A stretch of DNA of 64,000 nucleotides from Trichobilharzia szidati. Lineage: Eukaryota; Platyhelminthes; Trematoda; Strigeidida; Schistosomatidae. The stretch lies in NCBI GenBank assembly GCA_944472155.2, contig OX235279.1, positions 150,434,199 to 150,498,198 on the forward strand. Direction: 5' to 3'. Of this stretch, positions 24,201 through 36,000 are shown in pieces; the stretch's first letter is position 1; each line of letters begins with the position of its first letter. A program made the translations under genes and the position numbers. The notes beneath the pieces are model-generated. The model had not been told where the DNA came from. It searched no databases and saw only the letters and a list, made by a program, of their open reading frames with translations.

Positions 24201-25015
24201 CATGTGTTGAAGTGCATTTAGGAAAATCATTAATATATCAGTGTAGCAATTCAGACTAGACTTTACAATTCGAATGGAAGAAATTGGACATCTTCTGTTA
24301 GTGTTTCACTGTTGTTTATGCAAAATACTGTTGTATCCTGGAAATTTCCCACAGTTCTGTGAATATCATTTAAACAGCAGATGAAATGACATTTGTCGTT
24401 TGCAGTTCTGATTTATTATACAGGAGTGATGTGATTCAAAATCCAATTAGGATAGAGTTAACTGTTGATCACATGATTTGGTTGCCTAGGTATTTGTTTT
24501 ACAAAGTACTTATTTTGTTAGAAATGTAAAAACGTGAAGTTCACATTAGACGACATCATTATGTATGTGACTATTTCACATTGGTTATACCACCTGCAAA
24601 CTCCACGTCACTAATTCATTCCTCTATATCCTTGTAAACAATCTAGGTGGCGACCTTCATTATGCAGAAGCTTCTTTTGGATGAAGTCGGCCTGGCGTAC
24701 ATCTGTCAAACTTATGAGCGTTTCGCTCACGTAGCTACTGTTTTGGAAAAAATTGTGATCGACTTGGCTAGAGAGCAGTCATTACGCCTTTTGAAACACG
24801 TGATTCGGTGCTACCTACGTCTTTCAGATGATTCGCGGTAAGTGTTTTCAGCCTAACAAGCAGGGTTATGCTTACATTGAAAAATGTCGTGTAATCATTT
24901 AAAGTACAGAACTATAGTACAGTACTATACGTTTCTTGTACCCGTTTTCTGCATAATATTGTTAGGACGGACAACATAATGTCAGCGATAAAGTCATGGT
25001 TGAAGCAATCTATGG
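21209..25015 (+). pseudogene. CNOT9: CNOT9 copy A: partial gene, exons 3-5 only
   Basis: Colinear with 55580-59251 of copy C without indels and with only scattered substitutions (constant offset 34371). Exon 3 lies at 21761-21955, exon 4 at 24080-24175 and exon 5 at 24647-24837, with intact splice sites (tttatag/GCCC, AAA/gtgagc; tttcag/ACGG, ACT/gtgagt; ctag/GTGG, GCG/gtaagt) and the same amino acids as copies B and C, including [13 protein letters not shown] and [12 protein letters not shown]. Exons 1 and 2 are missing: upstream of 21209 lies RTE debris. Downstream, 43 bp past exon 5 (24880), the sequence leaves the copy C alignment, and exon 6 is not found before the Penelope-like element. 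It cannot encode a full CNOT9; the preserved splice sites reflect recent origin rather than shown function. Confidence 0.85.
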
Positions 25016-25735
25016 GATATTTGATTGGTTGCAGGATTTCGTCATGCACTGACATTGGTTAGAGAAGCATTGGAACACCTGGGAGTACTAGACAGCTGTT
25101 TCGTCCTGTTGTGGTTGTTGTTTTTGCCGCAGTTGTCTCAATTGAATCTGACTTCTGTGTGTCTACTCAGTGTGGCGGACATTTTCCTAGTGATCAGTTG
25201 TCTGGAGACGCAATGTAGTCAGAATGGGTAGCAACCAACAAATCAGTAACACTCCGTTATAACAAAAATAACAGAAGTAATAAACTTCGCGAAATAATTG
25301 GTAATAATGGCGCAGAAAAATTACTAGTATCCTACTGGGAGCAGAATGTTATTGTTATTCATATCACATAGAAAGCAACTTCTATAGTACGTTTTAGTAG
25401 CCACTTATCTCTTACTTTCAAATTTAATGCAGCTCAGCAATCTTTCGAGAGTTTTTGTCTCAAAACCAAATGTTGATAAGACAGACCAGATAAATATTAT
25501 GTGTCTTACAGATAACTATCACTTTAAACTGTTAAGTAGTAGCTTCAACCTTACATAATCATCAGTTTTGGAGAATAGCAATGATGGCTAGGAAGAAGAA
25601 TAGGATTATTCAGAAGAGTCACTTAAAATACAAATAAGTTGGTAGATTTATCTGGAATCGTAAAAATTAACAAAGTGAAGATATAGTTACAAGGGCAGTT
25701 AAAAACTCCTTTTTAAAATCTCAATACATATCATG
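25016..25735 (+). repeat. SINE remnant plus repeat R3, copy beside CNOT9 copy A
   Basis: 25016-25112 holds the head-less SINE ('cagctgtttcgtcctgttgt' junction) and 25113-25735 holds R3. It matches 60913-61437 of copy C and then extends about 230 bp further (to 25735), as does the inverted copy at 13674. In copies B and C the repeat is cut short by the CNOT9 intron 5 acceptor region. Confidence 0.7.
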
Positions 25736-25739
25736 TTGT

Positions 25740-28130
25740 TTGCTACGGCAAAGAAAGCGGCTGTACAAATTTCTTTTGAACTCACAGATATGGCTTGTTC
25801 AAATGAATTCCGATGGCCTCTTCCGCATGTAAAAGCCGTACGCGTAGACCATGCGAGAGGTTGGGTGATATACGATAAATAACCTTGAAAGCTTTGTTAG
25901 AGTCAATTTGATGTCCAGTATCGACGAGATGACAAGGAATAATAATCGACGAGATGAACTTGTAGTTAGTTGCACATAGCTTTATTCGGAACTTTGCCAA
26001 ACCAAGTTGGGAAGTGTTCAGAATTTCGATGATGGACTTGCCTGATCGTACGCCCCGTTTAACTAGCTCCGCACGCGCAGTTAAACTAGTAAATACACAT
26101 GGAAGGGGCCAACCAGGGTAGTCTGTCTTTGTTACATGAACGAATATACAGCATAGCTTGGCTGCTTTGAAAGTCTTTCTGAAGACCCTTCTCAGACGTT
26201 GTGATAAGATCTCACTATTGACATCACCCGTGAATTATAACCTTAGGAAGACTGACTTTGTCGAGACAGTCGGCAACATCGACTTTTTACTTCCTGAGTT
26301 CATGTGTTTCTTCACGAATTTAGTTGGATATTCGTTTCTGCTTAGCAGATCGCAAATGTTACCGAGTTCTTCGTTCAGCGTCTCATTTGAACAGATAGTT
26401 CTAGCCCGCTGATGCAGACGTCTAACCAGATCATCTTTGTACTGTAGAGGTACGAAGCTCAGGAAGTGAGTATATTGTTCAGTGGGAGTAGGTTTCCTAA
26501 ACCAACGTCTACATATTGTTTCGTCTGTTCGTTTAGTCATCGGGACATCCGAAAAGGGGATAGAGTCATTTTCTTCTTCTACCTTAGTGAAGCTTATGCT
26601 GGGATGTGCTCTACTGAATTTATCCAATATGTCCTTAGCCTCACTTTCTTTCTTAACAACTATAAACGTATCATCAACATATCGACAATAGAAATCAAGA
26701 TTATATATTACATCTTTAAGTGGACTATTCTCTAGTTTCGCCAGGGAAAATTCTCCTAGGATTGGGCCTAGTGGTGATCCCATGTCAACATCATCTAACT
26801 GTCTATAGCTTTCTTTATTGAACAGGGAACTTACGTTCATTGTACACCTCAATAGAAGTTCCTTTAGGGAAGACACAGGAATTCCGATCTCTATGCCTTG
26901 CTTCATCAATTCACTACCTATGTGATCAATTGTTTCCATCAAAGGCGCATTGGTGAATAAGGAAGATGCGTCCAGTGGATATCAGATATTTGTCCTTCAC
27001 ATTCAATTCCTTGATTCCTTCTACAAACTCAGAACTATCTTTTACGCTATTTTTCACAAGTTTCTTATGCAACGGCTGTAAAATTTCCACTAGCCATTTC
27101 TCAGTTGAATGGTATGGTGAGCTAGACATATCGAGGACTGGTCTAAGTGGCAAGCCACTTTTGTGAATCTTCGGTAAGTCGTACAACCTGCGTATCACCA
27201 TGCCTACAGGTTTTAGTATTTCATACAAGGCAGGTGAAACATGGCCTTGTTGTCCCAACTATTTTTAAGACTATGTTTCTGAAATTTGCATGCATCACTT
27301 AATAAAGTGTCCATTTTGCTAAGGTAATCAGACTTATCCATGATTACGACTCCTGAGACATTGTCGGGTCTGGAGGACACTATATTCTCAATAGCTTTCA
27401 ATTTCCTTAAAGCCTCTTGATGCCTTTCGGTTAAAATACCCTTTGTATTACCTCTACTATTCATGTATTTGTAACAACAATCAACCAAAGTTGCCTTGGA
27501 TCTGTTAACCTCCTCATCTGATGAAGGCGTTAAGTCTTCAGTCTGAGCATAAAGGTTTTCAAATTGAACTTGTATGTCCATTTTATTGACTTTTATATTA
27601 CTATCACAAAATTTAAGACCGAGAGATAAGACTTCTAAATCCGTCATATCAAGGACCACACTAGAAAAGTTGTGGACATGCCTTTCTGGATTGGGAGGAA
27701 AACGTGCTTCTGGTGTCTCATTGTTGAGGCCTAGAATAAGCTGGGATCAATTCTTTTCTCTTCTTCTGTTAACAACATCGTCCACATACTGCAAGAACGG
27801 CTGTTTCAAGTCGTCCGGAAGTTCTTCTACGGCGTAGAACCTCTCTGCAATATTCTTTGTCAACTCAGTAACACATCAATTCAAAAAGTCAACCTGATTA
27901 AGAGCATGAGGCTTAAGTGTTCCTGCGTTTGGACGTACTCGAGAACGGCGTAACGATTTCCAGTAAGCTTTCGGGTAGCGGACTGTTGCGATACATTCAT
28001 GAATAAAATCTATAGACTTCTTCGTTTCACTGAGCCTTGTGCTATACTTCAGATACTCATTGAGGATCTTCAACGCAAGACGGTTCTCAGTAGACTTCAG
28101 TAATTTCCAAATTCCCATTTACGCATCTAG
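25740..28130 (-). pseudogene. Penelope-like retroelement (RT plus GIY-YIG-like endonuclease), broken frame
   Basis: Minus strand. 27659-27213: N-terminal region with LSLGLKFCDSNIKVNKMDIQ. 27258-26926: RT start with VIRRLYDLPKIHKSGLPLRP (the Penelope PKIHK...LRP signature). 26942-26235: RT core with DMGSPLGPILGEFSLAKLE and catalytic YVDDTF, then GRAHP-type thumb (FSRAHPSISFTK). 26150-25782: endonuclease-like end with HLVDTGHQID and FKVIYR, as in the GIY-YIG domain of Penelope-like elements; the N-terminal GIY-YIG motif itself is not clearly readable. Frames change at about 26940 and 27240, and further at 27660-27900 toward the N-terminal piece at 28118-27876 (IHECIATVRYPKAYWKSLRR). The order of domains is complete but the protein cannot be made in one piece. 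Confidence 0.8.
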
Positions 28131-29720
28131 AGAAAACAACAGATTGAGCGGAGAAATATATTCCTTTTCAATTAGTTCCTCATCATCGGCTCTACACTAA
28201 TATATAGTGTTTTACATCAAAAGTTTTTACCAATCAAGTGGTTATTTTAGTTAACCAGGTTTAAGTATATGCAGGGGTGAAATCAAGAAGCTAAAGATCA
28301 TCAAAAGAAATACCTAACAGGTGTTAGTAACAAGATATCTAAGTTTTGAAAGATGGGTGAAAATTAATTAGGGATGTTGATGTACCACGTATATTCGGCA
28401 TTTTCTTGCTGGGGAAATTCAGCGTAACGTTTTGTCACATGACGTCGTAGCACCTGTAGGCATTCGACGGAAAACATAAGACACAGTTCTGGAAGATAGG
28501 CCAGTCGGACTGTCGACCTTAGAGTAGTAGTTTGTAGGGAGAGGCTGATATAGGGCCTCCAAAACACAGCATGCTACTAGCACTTGATTGGAGCCGGAAT
28601 CCAGGTGGTGTCTATATCATCTTCATGATTTGTATGTCTTTCCGCATCTATTGAATAATCAATTCGCTTCCGTATTTTTGACTAAGTTTCTCCCTCTCCA
28701 TTTGTGCTCCAGCCTGCTCTCGAAAATTGTTTCGAAAGCGCCACTAGCCTCCTACAATGTTACAGTCTGTCGGTGTGCAGTCTGAATAGTGATTTCGATA
28801 GGAAATTCGGCCTCTAAAGCACCTAGATGTTGACGGACTGGAAGAGTTGCAAGGACATGAATTCGGTGAAGTCAATGGAATAGCAGACGAATGCCATTCA
28901 GATGGAAAATAAAAGTCACGCCTTCACCATACCACGAAGCGGTGCTCCATCAGCGTAAGCCAGCTAAAATATATCGGTGAAAGGCTGAGTATTAGGAAGC
29001 CGTCGAGTTCAGGAATACGTCCATTAATATCACCTAGTGCTCATCCTGTCCCGAAGGGTATTGTTCACCATGATTATGAAATCGAAGAGCACAGGTGTAG
29101 CTCATCTTTTGGAGGCAATGCGAAGAAGATATTAGATTGTGAAGAAAGTTGCAGGGGTTAAACGCAAAGCGAACAGATACATCGGTTGCAGGACCAGGTA
29201 TTCGACAACAGCCTAACAGTTTATAGCTGGTCCATAGATAACAAGGGTGACACCGAATCCTTCACACATTTTAGGGTGAAGCAAAGGTGCTCCACATATA
29301 GAAGAAAAAATAACTTCATTATATTTCGTCGGTTCTTTACAACTGCATACAACCATAAAAAATTTAATATCAGTATACAAAATATTCAAATACTCTAATT
29401 ATTTGTCACAAATAAAAAGGATAATTGTGTAGAGTTGTTAAATGCCATAACGGAAAGGAACGAAAGTTGTTGCGCTTGTCAGTGTGCATAAAAATAATCA
29501 TAGAATATTCTAGAATTAAGGACGAATGTTTCAAATAGAATAAAGGCATAAATCGACAAAACATCTAAGTACGGGTTAAGTAGTTTAATTAAACAGAGGG
29601 CAAGAAGTAGTCCGGTCAAGAGTGTAGATGAACAAAAAAATAAAGAATGTGGAAATACATTGTCAAGGCAAATTTAATTGGAACAACAAAGCTGAAGAAA
29701 CGAAAATTATATTCACCCTG
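28131..29720. other. Unassigned sequence with a Penelope terminal repeat at its left end
   Basis: 28145-28245 is the second copy of the terminal repeat seen at 16080-16270. The rest shows only short open frames on both strands and no repeat match that I can find in the window. Confidence 0.35.
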
Positions 29721-29721
29721 G

Positions 29722-30640
29722 CGATGTCCCGACCGATAGCTGCTACCTTGACGTGGTGGTCAGTCTTGCATTTCACAATGATCCAACAAGCTACACTGTC
29801 TGGAACTATTGTTCCTGCAGGTCTTACGATGCCACGGAGGTTGTTAGGATGGCGATTGGACTAAAAGCAGTTACCGACATAGTGTAATAATTTTTTTACA
29901 CTATGCTGGGTGTCTGTGAGCGAAGTTGTACTGCTGGGGAACAGGGATTTAACAGTAGTAAGGTGTTTCCCTCAGATGACCAACATGCTAGCTATGCCAT
30001 CTCTCCATTCTGGTGAGAGCCGCTTAGAAAATGTCGACCACAACAATTGTACATCCCGACTAACCCTACGGTGGTCCGTAACCGGCGGTAAGTTTACTAA
30101 TACGGAACCAATACAAGAAACCAGTTCATACAGGCCGTGTGTGACCGGTCTCAAGCAGTTGTCCCCTGGGCTCTGCGGTCACGCAACACTAACCCTCGTC
30201 CTGTTTCAGGTACCCGAAGAATCAGTCATCTTCCACGGTGTGGGCAGCCGGGAAGTAACAACCGCCCACACAGTGAGTCACCCGACCGATAACTGCTACC
30301 TTGCCGTGGTGGTCGGGCTTGAATTCCGCAGTGACCCAACAAGCGAAACTGGCTGGGACTCATGTCCCTGCAGGTCCCCCCATGTCAGGAAGCTTGTTTG
30401 GATAGCGGTTAGACTAAAGGCAGTTACCATGGGGTACATGGGCTCCAGAATTAAATCAGATCACATGGCGTATGAACCCATATGGGTCACCGACAACCAT
30501 GAGAACGCAGCTCCTGACGCTGCTCCGCTGCCTTCCGGATTAGACTCCATGTCAAAGCCTCGATGGGGTCGTCCCTTAGGAAAACCACCTGCTTTGGTCT
30601 GGGAGCCCGGGCAGTATCTCAGCCCTAACACAATATTGTG
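29722..30640 (+). repeat. Dispersed repeat R1, copies 2 and 3 (tandem-like)
   Basis: Both 29730-29880 and 30283-30640 begin with 'cccgaccgata(g/a)ctgctac' and continue with 'cttg(a/c)cgtggtgg'. The second is the fuller match to copy 1 at 1486-1840, ending in 'gagcccgggcagtatctcag'. The DNA between them (29890-30270) looks like the same element's upstream region. A 261-codon open frame crosses this stretch (29910-30695) but is not conserved in copy 1 and has no recognisable domain, so I do not call a gene. Confidence 0.6.
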
Positions 30641-30822
30641 TGTGGCGCAATTTTCCTGGTGCCATAATGTACCAAGTTTTTCTGCGTTTGAATAAAAATA
30701 AAATAAATAAATACAGTGAGTCATCTTCGCTTCTCTCTGTGACCAGAAAAAATCGATGAGAGACATAGAAACACCCCTGACAGCCTCCAAAAGCCACCTC
30801 GCCAACTTCATATACGAGCACT

Positions 30823-31416
30823 CAACGTCAGGATCCGCCTCCTACTAAACACCTTGTTCAATTTACACATTCAAAATTGCCAAATGCATATGTTATATGA
30901 AACGAATAAGAAGGTTTTGCAGTCGTCTTCAGTTAACATCATATACCCAATGCCCAACTTTTTTCCAAACTGTTAAAAGTAAACTTGGTCTGGACATATA
31001 TGTGTCTAGTAGCATAAAACACATGGACATTAGTAAATTTATCAGAATAAGGATCCATACAGAGATAATGCAAAATTACAATCACGTTAGGAATAAAGTG
31101 GAAAACTTATCATCAAAAATACTAGATAATAGGCATGTCAAGCACTAGCGAGTAAAAGTAAATCAATTACAATAGAAATAGAAATCATATATACACATTA
31201 CGTATAACATCATTCCCAGGGTTATACGTAAGTTCATCAACTGCTCGTAGATGTCACAGAGTCCACACCCTGTGTACATGACGAAGATACAGGTGCTCCT
31301 GACCCATTCACAGAAGCACTTGTGACTCCACTTGAAACAGACGTTCCACAAATCTCAACACTAGATGCAGCAGTAGTCACAGCAGAACCAACCGTTGTAG
31401 TTGATGGAAGGCAGGT
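30823..31416 (-). pseudogene. CNOT9: Fourth CNOT9 fragment: end of last exon plus downstream sequence
   Basis: 30838-31413 is a near-perfect direct repeat of 32633-33208 in copy B (offset 1795). On the minus strand it starts inside exon 6 (about 31416), includes the Ser/Thr-rich C-terminus and stop codon (31237-31239), and about 400 bp of downstream sequence. No other exon accompanies it. It abuts a Penelope-like piece at 31424, which in arm C is not followed by any CNOT9 sequence, so this fragment is outside the palindrome. Confidence 0.8.
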
Positions 31417-31423
31417 GAGAGCA

Positions 31424-31565
31424 CCTCATATCATCTCGATTTACTGTCTCTATTTTGCATTTCTTCTACTTTCTTCTCTTCCTTTGTGTGCTACATGGAG
31501 TGTGGCAACTTGAACTGCTGCACATCGGTGCAAAGTTCTATGTTGAAACCAGTCAGTTAGTCAGC
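31424..31565 (+). repeat. Dispersed repeat R4, arm B
   Basis: Inverted counterpart of 63670-63827; contains 'gagtgtggcaacttgaactg' and ends in 'accagtcagttagtcagcca'. Similar to the copy at 15760-15915. Confidence 0.55.
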
Positions 31566-31593
31566 CATCGCAATGTAAGACTAATAACAGCTT

Positions 31594-31860
31594 TTATCTT
31601 AATCCATACGAATTCAATCTCCCCTGAACTTTAATTATCTCAAGTGATTTCAACACATCAATTTCATGATTGCTATCAATTAACCGGTGGACAATCGCAC
31701 CTAAGCTTCGGAAAATATCTACTTTCCAGTAAGCACTTTTCAATAATGGCGAATTCGTATCTCTCCTTCTTTCAAAGATTTTCACCGAGGTAGAACAATT
31801 TCCACACCAAACCTCTTTTATAGCTTATTAGACCAAAACAACTGCGATTCGGATACAGTC
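31594..31860 (-). pseudogene. Penelope-like endonuclease fragment, arm B (internally deleted)
   Basis: Minus-strand reading ends GAIVHRLIDSNHEIDVLKSL, the same as in arm C at 63550-63650, but about 320 bp that in arm C hold the TYIGRRRG motif are missing at about 31709. It is a shortened copy of the 63040-63660 feature. Confidence 0.6.
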
Positions 31861-33031
31861 AATTGCAGAATTCTTTACGACGAATATACCTTTGTATATT
31901 TCGACTTTTCATCTGTAGGCCACTCATACAACTCCTTTTTATTATTGTATAAACAATTCTCGTAGTCACGTAACCTATTTCACTAACTAATATAACCTTT
32001 CTAGTTAGACTTTGTTTCTATCCAAAGTATTGAACCCTGGTCCTTTCTCCAAGAACATTTGTCTAATTATACCATAAATAGTTATCACTCTTAACGCCTA
32101 ACAATTAACTACTAACATCATTCCGGACTCATGTTACTTAGACTTTTTATCAATAACTCATGGCCGACACGAAAAAGCAGTGTTTAACCATTTTTAAAAC
32201 TTAAATTTTCGTTTTGTTAAGCTTATAGGCAGTTGAAAAGAACCCATGGAATAATAAAAATAAGCTCATTATCCTGTTACACTTCTTGCTCCTGCTTGTT
32301 AAAGGAAGCTTCTCTGATGAAGTCTTCTTATGATACTGACACTTCTCATTCGAAGCACAGAAACACACAACTGAGCTGTAATTATTCCGACTGAAGAGTT
32401 AATATTGAAAAACGAATATTTCGACTTATTTTGTTTAAATATTAAGCTTACATATATACTCCAGTGCTCCACTGTGGGGAAACTGAATGAAAACGAAATA
32501 AGTCTCATGGAGTCCTTCCAACACCAATCAAACTTAGAACTGATAGAACTAACGAAATCAAACAAAGATGCACAGACTTCACGAAAAGTTCGCCGAACAA
32601 CGTGGAGACTCAACTCAATAGCTAATCCGCCTGCTACTACTAAACACCTTGTTCAATTTACACATTCAAAATTGCCAAATGCATATGTTATATGAAACGA
32701 ATAAGAAGGTTTTGCAGTCGTCTTCAGTTAACATCATATACCCAATGCCCAACTTTTTTCCAAACTGTTAAAAGTAAACTTGGTCTGGACATATATGTGT
32801 CTAGTAGCATAAAACACATGGACATTAGTAAATTTATCAGAATAAGGATCCATACAGAGATAATGCAAAATTACAATCACGTTAGGAATAAAGTGGAAAA
32901 CTTATCATCAAAAATACTAGATAATAGGCATGTCAAGCACTAGCGAGTAAAAGTAAATCAATTACAATAGAAATAGAAATCATATATACACATTACGTAT
33001 AACATCATTCCCAGGGTTATACGTAAGTTCA

Positions 33032-36000
33032 TCAACTGCTCGTAGATGTCACAGAGTCCACACCCTGTGTACATGACGAAGATACAGGTGCTCCTGACCC
33101 ATTCACAGAAGCACTTGTGACTCCACTTGAAACAGACGTTCCACAAATCTCAACACTAGATGCAGCAGTAGTCACAGCAGAACCAACCGTTGTAGTTGAT
33201 GGAAGGCAGGCGAGATTACCGGTAACGGCCTGTAGTGTAGTAGCTTCCATGGAACCAACACCAGAAACCGTTGTACTGGCAGTACCTTCAGATGCAACTG
33301 TTGGAGCAGACAGCCGACGAATCAACTGTGTTAGCCATCGTCTAGTAGCCACATCATTCTCCAGCAAACCACTGAACGTGCCATCTATGAGCTGTTGTGG
33401 CAAACATGTTCGAAGAGCATCACGCGCTCTGAAATAAAAATCGGAGGTAAAAATTATCATATTTAGACATCGATAACGTCTGAGTTATTACTTAACAGTT
33501 TAAAGTGATAGTTATCTGTAAGACACATAATATTTATCTGGTCTGTCTTATCAACATTTGGTTTTGAGACAAAAACTCTCGAAAGATTGCTGAGCTGCAT
33601 TAAATTTGAAAGTAAGAGATAAGTGGCTACTAAAACGTACTATAGAAGTTGCTTTCTATGTGATATGAATAACAATAACATTCTGCTCCCAGTAGGATAC
33701 TAGTAATTTTTCTGCGCCATTATTACCAATTATTTCGCGAAGTTTATTACTTCTGTTATTTTTGTTATAACGGAGTGTTACTGATTTGTTGGTTGCTACC
33801 CATTCTGACTACATTACGTCTCCAGACAACTGATCACTAGGAAAATGTCCGCCACACTGAGTAGACACACAGAAGTCAGATTCAATTGAGACAACTGCGG
33901 CAAAAACAACAACCACAACAGGACGAAACAGCTGTCTAGTACTCCCAGGTGTTCCAATGCTTCTCTAACCAATGTCAGTGCATGACGAAATCCTGCAACC
34001 AATCAAATATCCCAAATATGTTGTTACTTCCTTCCTGATATACTACTTATATCGGATTATAAGTAGCACTCACCACACTCGCCCCCTCATTATAAAGTCT
34101 CTCCTGTAACCGCCTTGATCGCCGCACAGACGTTTCATCCTGCTGCTCTTCTGGTACCTTGTCTTGACATTCTTCTCTCCATCTTTGTAGCAGACTGGCG
34201 TTTACTCTTTTCTCTTTATCTCCTCTCTTTATTGTGTACACTGGACCGCGTCTCGATGTGACCACATATGGTCCCTCCCACTTCGGCAGAAGCTTTCCTG
34301 ATCCTGGTCCACTGCCGGTAGTATACTTTCGTTCTCTACATTTCACCTGGTCACCTACTTCAAACGGCTTCCAAGCTTTGATTTGTTTCTTGCCATAATT
34401 TTCGATGTCTATCTTGCGCTTCTCTTGTATATTCTGAATAGCTTGTTTGGCCAGTACGCACTTTGGCTCACTAGGTCGTATGTTCGTGCAACTCCTGTAT
34501 GAGCTAGTTGGTGGCATTCTTGAATGACACCACGACGAAGGCTTTTTGGTATCACTGCAACCCAGCTACCATCACTGTCTTTCCAAGTTAAGACGCCGGC
34601 AGCGTTTAGTTTGAGTCTATGTTTTTGCTGCAGTAGCATCTTTAACTCTCTATTCTCTGCTGCCATTTCAATTTCTTTCCCTTCACGTATCATCTGAATG
34701 ACTGTCTTAAGAGTAGGATCCGACTTCTGGTGGTGAACAAGTTGTAAGGGATCTTGCTCCAAAGCGTTTACTGCATACGCTACCTCTGGTAGTTCAGTCT
34801 CATTATCTGACCTCGACAAATAGTCAGCTATTACATTTTCTTTTCCTGGAATATGTCCAATCGTGAAGTCATACTCTTGTAGGCGTAACATCCATCGTGA
34901 TAACTTCCCTCGTGGATCCCGTGCTGTTTTCAACCACTGAAGAGGTTTGTGGTCGGTCTCAATGTGGAATCGGCGGCCGATCAGATATGGTCTCCATTTT
35001 TCTAGTGCCCAAACAATGGCTTAACACTCCTTTTCCACCGTAGAATACTTCTGTTCTGCAAGTGTCAACACACGGCTAGCGTATTCAACAACCCCATCCG
35101 TTTGTCTTAAAACAGCACCTATACCATAATCACTGGCGTCTGTCGAAACTGTGAACTGCTTCCCCGGCGCTGGCAGTTTCAACGTCATCTGTTGACCATC
35201 TAACAGCCCTTTAATTCGCTCAAACGTTTGCTGTGCCTCTTCCGTCCACATGAATTTTGCGTTACTCAGCAACGTATATAGTGGTTTTGCTATCTCATTG
35301 AAATTCTTGACAAATCGGCTGTAGAATGCCGCTCTTCCCAAAAACTGTCTCAGCTTTCGCTTTGAATTTGGCACTTCGCTGGTTTTGACCGTCAGGATTT
35401 TCTCCGGCAATGGCCGTATTTCACCATTTCCCACTTTGTAACCCAGGAGGACAACCGTGTTTTTAGCTATTTGGGACTTGTTCTTATTAATCCGCAGTCC
35501 AAAGTCATCAATTCTCTTAAGGATAGCTTCGATGTGGTCTATATGGTCGCTTTCCGTCTCACTATACACCACCAAGTCATCTCCATATACTTCTACGTTC
35601 TTCAGACCCTTCAGTAATAAGGTCATTAATCTTCTGAATGTAAATGGGGCACCTACCAATCCAAATGGCATTCGTTCTTCAATGTAAGCATAACCCTGCT
35701 TGTTAGGCTGAAAACACTTACCGCGAATCATCCGAAAGACGTAGGTAGCACCGAATCACGTGTTTCAAAAGGCGTAATGACTGCTCTCTAGCCAAGTCGA
35801 TCACAATTTTTTCCAAAACAGTAGCTACGTGAGCGAAACGCTCATAAGTTTGACAGATGTACGCCAGGCCGACTTCATCCAAAAGAAGCTTCTGCATAAT
35901 GAAGGTCGCCACCTAGATTGTTTACAAGGATATAGAGGAATGAATTAGTGACGTGGAGTTTGCAGGTGGTATAACCAATGTGAAATAGTCACATACATAA

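Noticed and set aside
29910..30695. 261-codon open frame on the plus strand
   Set aside because: It lies over repeat R1, has no recognisable domain, and the frame is not kept in R1 copy 1 at 1486-1840.
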